The position numbers and the translations under genes were made by a program. From assembly GCF_028583425.1 (NCBI RefSeq), contig NC_072791.1, positions 33,673,368 through 33,737,367 on the forward strand: 64,000 nt of DNA, read 5' to 3'. The DNA comes from Eublepharis macularius (lineage: Eukaryota > Chordata > Lepidosauria > Squamata > Eublepharidae). Numbering within the stretch: position 1 is the stretch's first letter; each line of letters begins with the position of its first letter. Of the stretch, positions 12,201 to 23,912 are shown piece after piece. The notes under the pieces are model-generated. The model saw only the letters and a program-made list of their open reading frames with translations, had not been told where the DNA came from and ran no database searches.

Positions 12201-14757
12201 GTCTCTGCAGTTCAGGGCTGCGTGATTTGGAGTGATCCGAAGATCGTTTTGGGTTTCAGAGGGCTTATATTTTCACCACTTCCTTATTCAAAGCCATGTC
12301 TAATACAGGGTGCTTGGAGAGAGGCCTCATTCGAGGACTTAGGTCCAGAACCAGAGACTGGATCAGCACCAGTACATGTCCTCTTGTAGGGGACAGTCTG
12401 TGCAGTTCAGGGGTGTGTGATTTGGGGTGATCCAAAGATTGTTTTGTGTTTCAGAGGGCTTATTTTTTCACCACTTCCATATTCAAAGCCATGTCTAATA
12501 TAGGGTGCTTGGAAAGAGGCATTTGAGGCCTTAGGTCCAGAACGAGAGACTGGATCACCTCCAGCACATGTCCTCTTGTAGGGGACAGTCTCTGGAGTTC
12601 AGGGGTGTATGATTTGCGGTGATCCAAAGATTGTTTTGGGTTTCAGAGTGCTTATATTACCACCACTTCCTTATTCAAAGCCATATCTAATACAGGGTGC
12701 TTGGAGGGGGGCCACATTCGAGGACTTAGGTCCAAAATCAGAGACTGGATCAGCACCAGCACATGTCGTCTTGTAGCGGACAGTCTCTGGAGTTCAGGGG
12801 TGTGTGATTTGGGGTGATCCAAAGATTTTTTTGGGTTTCAGAGGGCTTATATTTTCATGACTTACTTATTCAAAGCCATGTCTAATACTGGGTGCTTGGA
12901 GAGAGGCCACGTTCGCGGCCTTAGGTCCAGAACCAGAGACTGGATCAGCACCAGCACATGTCCTCTTGTAGGGGACAGTCCCTGGAGTTCAGGGGTGTGT
13001 GATTCGGGGTGATCCAAAGATTGTTTTGGGTTTCAGAAGGCTTATATTTTCACCACTTCCGTATTCAAAGCCATGTCTAATACAGGGTGCCTGGAGGGAG
13101 GCCACATTCGAGGCCTTAGGTCCAGAACCAGAGACTGGATCAGCACCAGTACATGTCCTCTTGTAGGGGACAGTCTCTGCCATTCAGGGGTGTGTGATTT
13201 GGGGTGATCCAAAGATTGTTTTGGGTTTCAGAGGGCTTATATTTTCACCACTTCCTTATTCAAAGCCATGTCTAATACAGGGTGCTTGGAGAGAGGCCAC
13301 ATTCGAGGACTTATGTCCAGAACCAGAGACTGGATCAGCACCAGCACATGTCCTCTACAGTCTGTGCAGTTCAGGGGTGTGTGATTTGGGGTGATCCAAA
13401 GATTGTTTTGGGTTTCAGACGGCTTATTTTTTCACCATTACATATTCAAAGCCATGTCTAATATAGGGTGCTTGGAAAGAGGCATTTGAGGCCTTAGGTC
13501 CAGAACGAGAGACTGGATCTGCTCCAGCACATGTCCTTTTGTAGGGGACAGTCTCTGGAGTTCAGGGGTGTGTGATTTGGGGTGATCCAAAGATTGTTTT
13601 GGGTTTCAGAGGGCTTATATTTTCACCACTTCTGTATTCAAAGCCATGTCTAAGACAGGGTGCTTAGACGGAGGCCACATTCAAGGACTGAGGTCCAGAA
13701 CCAGAGACTGGATCAGCACCAGCACATGTCCTCTTGTAGGGGACAGTCTCTGCAGTTCAGGGGTGTGTGCTTTGGGGTGATCCAAAGATTGTTTTGGGTT
13801 TCAGAGGGCTTATATTTTCACTACTTCCTTATTCAAAGCCATGTCTAATACTGGGTGCTTGGAGAGAGGCCTCATTCGAGGACTTAGGTCCAGAACCAGA
13901 GACTGGATCAGCACCAGCACATGTCCTCTTGTAGGGGACAGTCTCTGCAGTTCAGGGGTGCGTGATTTGGAGTGATCCAAAGATCGTTTTCGGTTTCAGA
14001 GGGCTTATATTTTCACCGCTTCCTTATTCAAAGCCATGTCTAATACAGGGTGCTTGGAGAGAGGCCACATTCGTGGCCTTAGGTCCAGAACCAGAGACTG
14101 GATCAGCACCAGTACATGTCCTTTTGTAGGGGACAGTCTCTGGTATTCAGGGGTGTGTGATTTGGGGTGATCCAAAGATTGTTTTGGGTTTCAGAGGGCT
14201 TATATTTTCACCACTTGCTTATTCAAAGCAATGTCTAATACAGGGTGCTTGGAGACAGGCCACATAGTAGGGCTTAGGTCCAGAACCAGAGACTGGATCA
14301 GCACCAGCACATGTCCTCTTGTAGGGGACAGTCTGTGCAGTTCAGGGGTCCGTGATTTGGAGTGATCCAAAGATTGTTTTGGGTTTCAGAGGGCTTATAT
14401 TTTCACCGCTTCCTTATTCAAAGCCATGTCTAATACAGGGTGCTTGGAGAGAGGCCACATTCGTGGCCTTAGGTCCAGAACCAGAGACTGGATCAGCACC
14501 AGCACATGTCCTCTTGTGGGGGGCAGTCTCTGGAATTCAGGGGTGTGTGATTTGGAGTGATCCAAAGATTGTTTTGGGTTTCAGAGGGCTTATATTTTCA
14601 CCACTTGCTTATTCAAAGCCATGTCTAATACAGGGTGCTTGGTGACAGGCCACATGCGAGGTCTTAGGTCCAGAACCAGAGACTGGATCAGCACCAGCAC
14701 ATGTCCTCTTGTAGGGGACAGTCTCTGGAGTTCAGATCTGTGTGATTTGGGGTGATC
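6228..14757. repeat. 195-bp satellite array, about 44 monomers
   Basis: The landmark GATCC(A)AAGATTG recurs at 6401, 6596, 6791 and 6986, an exact 195-bp period, and continues to 14757. Monomers differ by scattered substitutions. Some carry short deletions, for example the GGAAAGAGGCATTTGAGG form near 9800, 10940, 12510 and 13480. The array begins inside a monomer at GGGGCTTATATTTTCACC. Blocks of several monomers are duplicated: about 7.55-8.1 kb recurs 975 bp (5 units) later, about 8.85-10.56 kb recurs 2713-2715 bp later, and about 10.7-11.1 kb recurs 2520 bp later. Since 195 is divisible by 3, accidental ORFs run through whole units on both strands. I see no protein family in them. Confidence 0.95.
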
Positions 14758-16600
14758 AAAAGTTTTTTTCTGCTGCAGCTGCCGCCCCTTTCTTCTTATT
14801 GAATTGTTCTGGGGACATCCTATTTTGAAGCTGTTTACTCAAGATCTGAGTTTTGTTGGACGACCCAGTACAGGTCCCCTTAGAGTGCTGAGTCTTCTGA
14901 ATATGGAGGTGTATAATATGTGCCCCTGCAAACTTCATTTTGGAGTTGTAGCTTTTCAGTTTCCCACAATATTTTTCTTTGGCTTTGCCGCTTTGCGAAT
15001 AACGAATAAGGAAAAAGGAACTGCGAATAAGGAACTGGGAACTGGGAACCAACTTCAGCTTCGTCCAATCTGCTAATAAAGACTCAGGAGCAGCTGCCAG
15101 GAAAAAAAGTGCAATCATTCCTAGTCAGATAGCTTAGGGTTGCCTGGTCCTTACCCTCCTGGCAGGAGGTGGGGACCTGGCACTCACTTTTTTCAGTGTT
15201 CTTGCTCATGTACAGAGCATGCACGTGCTCCTGCGATGATGCAATGGCATCACTTCTGGGCAGTGACATCATCATGCAGGGGCTGGGAGCGCTCTTGCGC
15301 TTCACAGCGGGCCAATTTGGGCCCCAAACGGTTGGTTACTGAAGGAACAGAACACTGTAGCAGATAATATTATCTGACGATGAATCCCACAGACACTGCT
15401 GTCTGTTCTTTTGAAAAGGGATGGGATGCTAATGAATAAAGTGGTCTTACTGTAGAACATCGTACAGTATTTATGATAGTCATTATCACATCAGTCCTGG
15501 GAGATCAGTCCTTAATATTCTTCTTTTATAGATTGAAAGCTGAGGTGGAGACAGAGACTTCAGTCCTAACGACACTTTCCTAGGAGGAAGCCCCACTGAA
15601 TAACATTGGACTTACTTCTGAGTGAATATGCTCAGGATTGTTCCCAAAGTTACACGATTCTATGACTGAGTTGGAATCCCAAGTCAGATCTTCTTCCCAT
15701 GCATCACCTACTGGACCACACCAGCTTTCATCCTGATACAAACTATTGTTGTTCACTTTTTCTTTTGCATATCTTCCTGTTGTCGCAGTGCTCTTGCCCT
15801 TATCTATCTCCTCCATGTATTTTTTCCAGATTTTCCTTTCCTGTTTTTATTCTCCTCACTCCTACCTCCATCTGTGTATTTCCCCTCCTCACTTTCCTCA
15901 CTTTTGCATCAGTCTTTTACTCTCCACATTATAAATATCCTTAATTCCTACCTAAGAGAGCCCACTCTATCTGCATCTATTGTATGATCTATATAAGGTC
16001 AAACACACCCATAGAAGAGAGAGGGCTGAAGGGGTGTTCTGATTTCGCTGTAACTTAAAAAGGATATCATAACATTAGAAAAGGGCAACCAAAATTATCA
16101 TTATAGACAAAAAGCCACACAGCATCGCAGGGCTGCAGAGAGGAAGAGTAATCTGATAAAATCTTCCTCTTCTCTCTCTCTTCTGCTGGTGAAGGTCCAG
16201 TGGACAATTTTGCCTGCTCACCCCTCCTCACTTCAGCTCTCCTTTTGCATGGCTTGTTGAGCTTCCCAGTCTTCATCAATGCCCCTTTGGGGAGGTCACA
16301 GGAAGAATAGTGAAGATCTGATCCAACAAGCATCTTGTCCTCACTGTTTCTAGGAGAATCCAAACCATAGTTTTCCACCTACTACTTGTTTTTCAAAAGC
16401 TAGTCCCAGTTTAAGAGCAGAGAATAGAAGAACGGTGACACTCTTTAATTTACTAGGGCTTTTAACAGAGTTTGAGCTTGCGGGCATTTTCTTGCAGGGA
16501 TTAATGGGGGGTTCTTCCTACTGTGGATGGTTTTAATTTAGAATTGTAAGCCGTCTTGAGCCACATGGGGAAAGCAGGGTATAAATATTTTAACACATTT
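14758..16600. other. Right flank of the satellite, non-coding with repeat debris
   Basis: No gene is recognisable. The stretch 15140-15330 (CACTCACTTTTTTC, then GCAGTGACATCATCATGCAG) looks like a dispersed repeat; a similar GACGTCATTGCAT...CATCATGCAGGGCTGG segment occurs at 19640-19690. The pyrimidine-rich part at 15700-15950 only yields low-complexity ORFs. A LINE-like tail (TTGTAAGCCGTCTTGAGCC, then GGGTATAAATATTT) ends near 16595. Confidence 0.5.
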
Positions 16601-16611
16601 TATTTTTTTAT

Positions 16612-16705
16612 TTTTATTTATTTTATCATATTTATATTCCGCCCTCCCCGCAAGCAGACTCAGGGCGGATAATAAAAAGATAATAAAAAGATAATACAGC
16701 CAGAA
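16612..16705 (-). mobile_element. SINE/LINE 3'-tail fragment
   Basis: TTTATATTCCGCCCTCCCCG followed by CAGGGCGG matches, in reverse, the GGCGGAATATAAA end shared by reptile SINEs and LINEs. It is followed by two direct ATAATAAAAAG repeats. Only the tail is present. Confidence 0.4.
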
Positions 16706-16828
16706 TATCCCACATATGCACATGACCTCATGATCCTAGTAATATAGAAATGTAATAGAAATGATTAACATTGCCTCTCCTCAGATGATTACCACCAGGA
16801 CTGCCTTTTTCAAAACTTTTATTGAATT

Positions 16829-16898
16829 CCTAAGCAGAGTTACTCCAACTTAAGCCCATTGAAATCTATGGGCTTAGACTGGAGTAGCCCTGTTTAGG
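16829..16898. repeat. Imperfect foldback of about 31-bp arms
   Basis: The left arm 16829-16859 (CCTAAGCAGAGTTACTCCAA onward) folds on 16868-16898 (ATGGGCTTAGACTGGAGTAG onward) with few mismatches. The same theme recurs at 31021-31085, so this is a dispersed repeat end rather than a local accident. Confidence 0.6.
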
Positions 16899-17708
16899 AT
16901 TTCACTGTTTATTTCTTTCCCTGTCTGTGTCCAGAGAAGTCTCTCCTGTTCTACAGCTGGCTTACAAGGCAGAGGATCTGGTCTTTTGCATTTTAAATAT
17001 TTGCTCCGTGCTTAATTTAAGCCCCTGAGAACAATTCTTGAGCCCGGCTTGCTGCACAACCGAATACGGCAATTTATTTCTGTTGCTGTATCTAGCACAT
17101 CCACAGCAAATTGGTTCCCTATGCCATTATAATATGAGAGTACCTTTTCAAAAAATGTATCGAGGGTTTGTTTTCTAAGTATTACACGGTATTAAACAGT
17201 TGGTTTGGGCTTTTTAAATTATAGATAGTATCCATGGCAACCTTGAAGTTTTCTTTGCCATTGCCTTGATTTGCCTGAAGAAGCAGCCCTTTGAATTGCA
17301 TTTAGGACAATGCTAATTAGCAAAAGCAGGGGCTGAAATGAGCTTTGCATGAAGCCATTGTCCAATCTGAGTGGCAACTATCAGCTGAACAACCAAAGAG
17401 ACAAAGCCCTAACTGAAGACTCCCCTTCATTCCATTATTCAACAAACATTTTCAGGGTGAATTAGATCAGGCACGAGGCCTTTGCTTATAGCCAAGGGCA
17501 AGCTGCTCAAGAGCCTAGGCTAATGAGCAGGCACACCACACCAGCGTGCAGATATCTTTCCAAAATAAAAGCCATGCTAGTTATTTCCAAAACTGACAAC
17601 CTTCCCAAAGCCTGCAATCTTCATTGCTAACCTTATTTCCAATATGGTAAAGACTTATCAATAAGGAAAGCATTCTGATTTATTTAAACTGCTGAGAAAT
17701 GTACTCTG
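16899..17708. other. Non-coding stretch, no recognised gene
   Basis: Single-copy-looking, AT-rich sequence without recognisable repeat or coding features. Conservation across reptiles cannot be judged from one sequence. Confidence 0.4.
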
Positions 17709-17933
17709 AGGGTTGCCAGCTCTGGGTTGGGAAATTCCTGGAGATTTTGGCAGTGAGGCCTGAGGAGAGCAGATCTGGGGAGGGGCAGGGCCTCAGCATG
17801 GTATAATGCTGTAGAGTCCACATCCCAAAGTAGCCATTGTATCCAGGGGAACTGATCACTGTTTCTGGAGATCTGTTGTAATTCTAGAAGATCTCCAGCC
17901 ACCACCTAGAGGTTGGCAACCCTGCGTATCCCA
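17709..17933. mobile_element. Short non-autonomous DNA element with terminal inverted repeats
   Basis: The ends AGGGTTGCCAGCT and AGGTTGGCAACCCT are inverted copies of each other. The interior also folds back: CCTGGAGATTTTGG near the left end against CTAGAAGATCTCCAG near the right. Partial copies lie at 5813 and 34178. There is no coding capacity. I infer a MITE-like family, possibly hAT-related; target-site duplications are not clear. Confidence 0.65.
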
Positions 17934-18983
17934 CTGTCATTAAACTGGGGCTAGATCATGTATGCACATAATATTTCCCCAGATGTTACAACCATGTTTA
18001 ACAGGAGTGCACACTACCTGTGATACCAGAGGCGATCTTAGCCAAGGGGCAATAGGGGCAGACCCCAGCCACCTATGCACCTGCTGCCCAAAGTTGGGGA
18101 GGGATAAGAAGAGAGCAGGTTCCTGCTGCCATTCTTACCTGCCCTGTCTGGGGCTTGAGAGGCAGCAGCTTGTGGCAGCAGCTGTAGCTCCTGCCCACCC
18201 TGCATAGGGTCAGGGCCTTCCATTTTTTGGCTCCAGCCAGGGGGGCTGATGGTGGTGATTCTGGAGCCCCTTCCTGGACTTTTGCCCAGGGCCCCAGGAT
18301 CACTAAAACCAATCCTTGTGCAATATATCCCAATACACTTGAGCTCCATACTTGTGTGAACAGGGGTAACTGTGTATTGACCTTGTGCATGCACCACTGG
18401 TATGTGAGAATGTGAACCCTGAAAAATACAGTAGTGCACCAAAGCTGCCTGCACATGGAAAATACACACAATGCCCCTGCTCACCCACTGTACTGGGAAG
18501 ATCATGGGTAGCATGAGCTCTCATTAGATACAGCTGGTAGGCTTCTACTGTGTGTGATGGTTGGAGGCAACTTGATGGCACATCACACACACACACACAA
18601 CATCTGGAAAGGATTATAGATCCCTTGATCCCTTGTTGCTTGACTGTTCCAAATTTGATGAGTAACAGGTGACTTCACTAGAAAGCACCTCTGAACTGAT
18701 GTAAAATCATACAGAATTTCTATATGTGGTTAAATGATATCTCATGCACACATACAAGTGAACGCTTGAAGCGGTCATAAACTGATTAATATGCCTGTGT
18801 GTGGACCATCCCATGGGGTGCTATTCCATATTGACAACAGCTGGCCACTGGTACCCAGCACATAACCCGGAAACAATTCATGGATGAAAACAAGGACACC
18901 CTTGCATGGTTGTTTTTCTGCTTCCCTTTTCATTTTTATTGGTGGTTTTGACTTTGTTTTGTGTGAGGGGATGGAGTAATTTC
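17934..18983. other. Non-coding stretch with repeat debris
   Basis: Overlapping ORFs at 18038-18600 on the minus strand contain no domain. A (CA)n run lies at about 18587-18600. The segment around 18030-18070 (GGCGATCTTAGCCAAGGGGC) looks like the end of a dispersed repeat. No gene is supported. Confidence 0.4.
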
Positions 18984-19078
18984 TTTTGTTTTGTTTTGTT
19001 TTGTTTTGTTTTGTTTTGTTTTGTTTTGTTTTGTTTTGTTTTGTTTTGTTTTGTTTTGTTTTGTTTTGTTTTGTTTTG
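18984..19078. repeat. (TTTTG)n microsatellite, 19 units
   Basis: Uninterrupted pentanucleotide repeat of 95 bp. Array length is likely to vary between individuals. Confidence 0.97.
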
Positions 19079-19242
19079 AGGCTTCCCTGCTAATTTCTCT
19101 GTTGTGTTTACAGAGTTATGACTGGTAACTAGACATATAAAAGGATTTTTAAAAAGGTTAACTTTTAAATTTGAGGAACTGTTATGGAAGGTTTTGAAAC
19201 CAAGTGGGTTATGTTGAAGGTAAAGGGGCGGGGGGGGGGTTC

Positions 19243-19490
19243 AGACTTATATGTGCCGTCAAGTCACCTCCGACCTATGACAACTCTATGAATGAAAGAC
19301 CTCCAAAAAGTCCTATTATTAAAAGATTTGCTCATATCCTGCAAACTGCAGAATGTGGCTTCTTTGAGTCAAGCAGTCTCATTTTAAGTCTTCCTCTTTT
19401 CCTACTGCCTTTGATTTTTCCAAGCATTATTGACTTTTCCAGAGAATCTTGTCTTCTCATGATGTGATCAAAGTCTGATAGCCTCAGCTA
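19243..19490 (-). mobile_element. BovB-like RTE LINE, 3' end fragment
   Basis: The block starting TATGTGCCGTCAAGTCACCT and running through CTTTTCCTACTGCCTTTGAT is a second, diverged copy of the sequence at 23037-23280, where it joins recognisable BovB reverse transcriptase. On the minus strand it is the 3' terminal part of the element. The coding part upstream is absent, so this is a 5'-truncated copy. Confidence 0.65.
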
Positions 19491-22400
19491 TGAGAATAAT
19501 ATATGCATATGATAAAGGTTTTTAACTAATTTTATTAACTGACTAACAGCAGAGTTACCCCCTTCTCAGGGCCGGCTCCAGTGTTGCTGGCACTTGAGGC
19601 AGCTTAAGGGCTGCCTCTGTGCAGGCGCACGCACCTGACTGCGTGATGACGTCATTGCATGTGCCGTCATCATGCAGGGCTGGGTGCATGCACGGGGGGC
19701 CTTCCAGCTTTCCCATTCAGTTGCCCTGCCCCTTCTACTGGACATAGAAAGGTGTAACTTTGCTTAAGATTGCACTATATGACAGCATATAAATGTTTCA
19801 TATATGTATATATTAGAGAAAGAAAGAAATGATACCTCTCTGTCTTCACTGTGTGGTGATAAATATGACTATGAATGGCATTTAACATTGCATAATTTAT
19901 TTAAATTTGGCCATGCAGCAGTGTTTCAATCAGCTGTTTTCTCCTGGAAGAAAGGAAGAACTTGTGCAGCAATAAGGGAATGAAATGATCCATATGCTAT
20001 TAGGACAGACTATTACCTAAATATTTAATAACACAAAAATGTCACTTGAGTACATTTTGCTCGTACATCTTTATGTAGCACCACTATGGTGTTTATATAG
20101 TTTTAAGCCGACAGTAATTTTTTTTTGTTGGATTCCTCAAGGACATTCCAAATTAATTTGGTGCCCCAGGCACTCACTCTGGAGATTTCTCTCTGCCCTG
20201 GGTAACCTAGAGAATATCTTTTAGAATTTGAAAACTTAAACAGTGCAAAGAAAAACCTCCAAGCGGTTCTTTGTTCAGATTAATGGCATCCAGTATCTCC
20301 TGGAATGATCCTATGAAGCATCTATTTGACCGCTCCAAATGCAAGCCTATGCAACTCTCCACTGGTGGAGCTCCAGATCATTTTTACGGGTATACGTATT
20401 GAACAATTGTGTGTCTAAATGCTTCCCTATGGTTATGGTTGTGTAGGGTTGTAGCTTTGCAATGGTGTTCCACAGAGCTATGGTATTCCACAGATGTTCA
20501 TCAGTGGCTACCTGCCACCACCGTGCATGGCCTTGTGTACATATTCTGTTAATTAAGACTGTTTACCACAAGAGTTGGGCCTAGAGATTGCTCTGTGGAC
20601 ATGAGGAGTTTTCCAAGGCCAATGCTCCTCAAAATTGTCTGCCTTTTTATGGGATTCCATCGCAGCCGACCAATGCACCTAGTGTAAAGAATTTTGAAAC
20701 AAGTGGAATAATATAGACACCTGATTTTCTACACTGTTGTAGAAATATGCTGAAGGTTTTTTTTTCAGGACTTGGATGTAGGAGGGATCAATTCCGTCTC
20801 GAGATCATGAGTGTCAAAAGAGGTACAGCAAAATGAGCTTGTGATGCTTCAAAATAGTATATCTTAATGTAACTCTTTTATGGGACTCCACTTGAAATTC
20901 TTGGGTTGGATCCAGTCATATATGGGTACACGGGCAAGAAGGGCCAGGCAGTGGAGCGCCAACAACTGTTCCTACAGTTCTCGTGGTTGGATTACTGGTT
21001 CAAAAAAAAAAGTGTATTGGTTTCTTATCTGCACGACTCACCTTTGGAGGAGCCCTCCACTCTCCAGTTCCACTGGAGAACTACCACTTTCATCAATGGG
21101 AGGAAGACAACAACAGAGTGATAGAGCCCCCGTACACAAAGAAGCTCTGGAAAATAACACAGGCAAGTCATTTTAAAATCAGTATGGTGGGGGTCTGAGA
21201 ACCATCCAAAAGGGGACTCTCCATCCAAATAGTGGAGGGGAGAGAGATGACTGGTGGTGGTGGTGGTGGTGAAGATGGAGAAGAGCAGGAGGCAAAGCTG
21301 GCGGCAGCAGCTGCAATAATGGGTGAAGGAAAGCAAACAGCCAGAGAAGGAAAAGGAGATGGCAGTGCTGGAAAGATTCCCTGTCCCCAGTGGAATCTGG
21401 CAATGCTAGGCCCCATCTTGAGGTTGGTAGACCTACCTTCTGTTGCTTTTTTAACACTAAAAACATTGCAAGGTCAGATCACAGATCTCACATGGAAGCT
21501 GCAGTCCAGTCCAGAGGTACTTGTTCTTGCAGCCATTTGCAGGACAACGCTGAGCCATTTGTGGCTTTAGTTGATTATATCCCTCCTCCCAATTGCTTTC
21601 AGGTTACTTGCAAAGAGCTGATTACTGTTCTGCATTTATACTTCACCAGGAGACCAAATTGCTTCAGAATCCTGCTCAGAATGAAGCAAAAACGACATCT
21701 TCATAACGACACACCAATTTATCTCACTGGGTATCAACAAGGATTATTTTGTTTGCTTTCAATGCCTTGCTTGTTCGTTTGGAATCCAGAAGTACAAATC
21801 ACACACTAGCTGTAACAATCCCTTTAAAATCTTTGTGGAATAAAGATGTAATGCCTTCTCTGCGAGCTCCGGAAGGATCATTTACTTGACCAAAAACAAT
21901 GAACAATGATGGTATCTAAACCGATACACTTCCAAGCTATCCTTTACAGGCTGAAAGCAGTACTATTATTTCCTCTCTACTGCATCTACATGGGGAGCAA
22001 AAATGCCCCTTCACCACAGCAGCAGCAGCAGCAGCAAATAGCTTGGGAAGAAGTGGGAATGGCGTTCACATACTGGCCCTGTTCACTGCTCCCACCATCC
22101 CTAACCTTCATATGCCTCCTCCTGATACTGCTCAGTGCTGCCACCACCACCTTTACCCTTCTCCCTTCTCAATCACATCTGAGCAAAAGCGGAGATACAA
22201 TCGTAATTTGACCAGGATCTTTAGGGTTGCCAGTCAGAAGCGATTGGGTGAGTAGGAGCAGTTGAGGGATAGATACCAGGGAAAACGGCATCACATACCA
22301 CTCTAGGAATTTCTGTGGTAAAAACCATAGAGATTAGGGGAAGCTATAAAGTGCCACTTGATGCCATGACATCAGTTCCGGATACTCAACTAGAAGTGAT

Positions 22401-23029
22401 GTCATGTCACACACTGTCATGCCCTCATTTTGCTCCTACAGCAACATAGCATGGGGGCACGAGGTTGTTCACCATGGTGAGCAACCTGGTAAGCCTATGG
22501 ACTCCCCTACCATGGCTCAGAACTTCCCCTTTCCCATCATTTTCACTTTCCTTATCAAGCTGTGCTTGATACATCAGGCAAAGCAAAAACGAAAAGCCTT
22601 TTAATGAGGGGGGGGCTCATCCATGTCACTTTGGAAGTGGAACTTAGCTGTACCCTCTCCCCACAGTGGCAGAGGTGGAGCATCCAAATAGCTGCCTCAC
22701 CTGCAGCCACCCCCACAGTTCCCTACTCAGATAAAAGGGGAAAGCCCCAGGAATGTTATTCTGTGAATATTCCCATTTATTTCAGGGGCTTCCCGCATTC
22801 TAAGTGAAGAAAAATCTCTGGGTGGAAGCAACCTCTTTCTATTTAGCAACGTTGCTGTTTTTAAAGATTTTTTCCAATGTTTGTTTTAGTGAAGGGGTTT
22901 CATAGAGAATTGTATAGATGGATGTTATTCCTCAGTTCATTTGCTGCTGCAGCTGATATGTGTTGTGCTCTGAGGTCACTGATTCTTGACACGGTTGGCC
23001 TACCTTTGAAAGAGCCACAGTGAGTTTGT
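19491..23029. other. 3.5-kb intergenic stretch with scattered repeat fragments
   Basis: I find no gene. CAGGGCCGGCTCCAG at 19567 resembles the end of a common reptile DNA element. Low-complexity runs are (GGT)n at about 21252 and (GCA)n at about 22018-22035. The segment 22225-22420 (GTTGCCAGTCAGAAG, later AACCATAGAGATTAGG) resembles 33840-34000 and is another dispersed repeat. The ORFs at 20880-21809 overlap on both strands and carry no motif. Confidence 0.45.
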
Positions 23030-23637
23030 GTGTGTGCATTATGTGCCGTGAAATCATTTCTGACTTATGGCAACTCTATGAATGAAAGACCCCAAAACGT
23101 CCTATTATTAACAGCCTTGCTCAGATCTTGCAAACTGGAGGACGTGGCTTCTTTTATTGAGTCAAGCCATCTCCTTTGGGGTCTTCCTCTTTCCCTACTG
23201 CCTTCCACTTTTCCTAGCTTTATTGACTAGTCTAGTGAGTTTTGTTTTTCACGATGTGACCAAAGTACCATAGCCTCAGTTTCATCATTTTAGCTTCCAG
23301 AAAGAATTCAGGCTTGATTTGATCTAGCATCCAATTACTTGTCTTTTTGGCTGTCCATGGTATCTGCAATACTCTCCTCCAGCACCACATTTCAAATGAA
23401 TCAATTTTCTTCCTGTCAACTTTCTTCACCATCCAACTTTCACATTCATACATAGTAAAGGGGAATACCATCGTTTGGATCATCTTGATCTTGGTCCTCA
23501 GTGACACAAGCTTGTCCTTAAGGGTGTTTTCTAGTTCCTTCATGGCTGCCCTTCCAAGTCTCGATCTCCTTCTGATTTCTTCATTGCAGGTTGAAGGTTG
23601 AGCCAATTTTCAATTTCTTCATTGTCTACCTTAAAAC

Positions 23638-23768
23638 ATCTGAAGAAGTGAGCAGTGACTCACGAAAGCTCATACCCTACCACAAATGTTGTTAGTCTTA
23701 TAGGTGCTACTGGGCTCTTGGTCTTTTCTACTGCTACAGACAGATTAATACGGCTACCCATCTTGATG
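23638..23768 (+). mobile_element. Hammerhead-core repeat inserted in BovB
   Basis: The insertion is flanked by a perfect 11-bp duplication, TACCTTAAAAC, at 23627-23637 and 23769-23779. It contains CTGAAGA (23640-23646), a stem of GTGAG (23648-23652) and CTCAC (23659-23663), then GAAA and AGCT: the conserved core of a hammerhead ribozyme. The rest reads GGTGCTACTGGGCTCTTGGT to GGCTACCCATCTTGATG. Related copies occur at 53700-53975. Reptile repeats of this kind are thought to belong to Penelope-like retroelements. Confidence 0.75.
23640..23675 (+). ncRNA. Hammerhead ribozyme-like motif
   Basis: CTGAAGA fits the CUGANGA box. It is followed by a 5-bp stem II with a 6-nt loop, the GAAA box at 23664-23667, and the self-complementary AGCT (23667-23670) as minimal stem III. 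The expected cleavage site follows C23671. Such a short stem III would favour a dimeric ribozyme. Activity is inferred, not shown. Confidence 0.55.
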
Positions 23769-23795
23769 TACCTTAAAACTGTATAATTCCTCAAT

Positions 23796-23912
23796 GTGTG
23801 TGTGTACGTGCTATCAAGTCGCAACCAACTTATCGTAACCCCAGCAAGGGGCTTTCATGACAACTTAGAAGCAGAGGTGGGGTGCCACTGCCTTTCTCTG
23901 CAGAGTCTTTAC
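23796..23912 (-). mobile_element. 5S-SINE-type 3' region, truncated
   Basis: GTGCTATCAAGTCGCAACCA followed by CAGAGGTGGGGTGCCACTGCC matches, in reverse, the distal part of the 5S-derived SINE copies at 34725 and 36538. The 5S-like head is missing. It sits inside the BovB copy. Confidence 0.6.

Noticed and set aside
6212..14645. ORFs of 60-114 codons on both strands in the satellite, several identical
   Set aside because: The 195-bp period is a multiple of three, so any open frame continues through units. Sequences drift freely, with no domain, and appear equally on both strands.
18038..18514. 158-codon minus-strand ORF
   Set aside because: No recognisable domain, overlaps other frames of similar length, and lies in repeat-like sequence.
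21025..21809. Cluster of overlapping ORFs of about 100-139 codons on both strands
   Set aside because: No domain or splice framework; partly explained by GGT and GCA runs.
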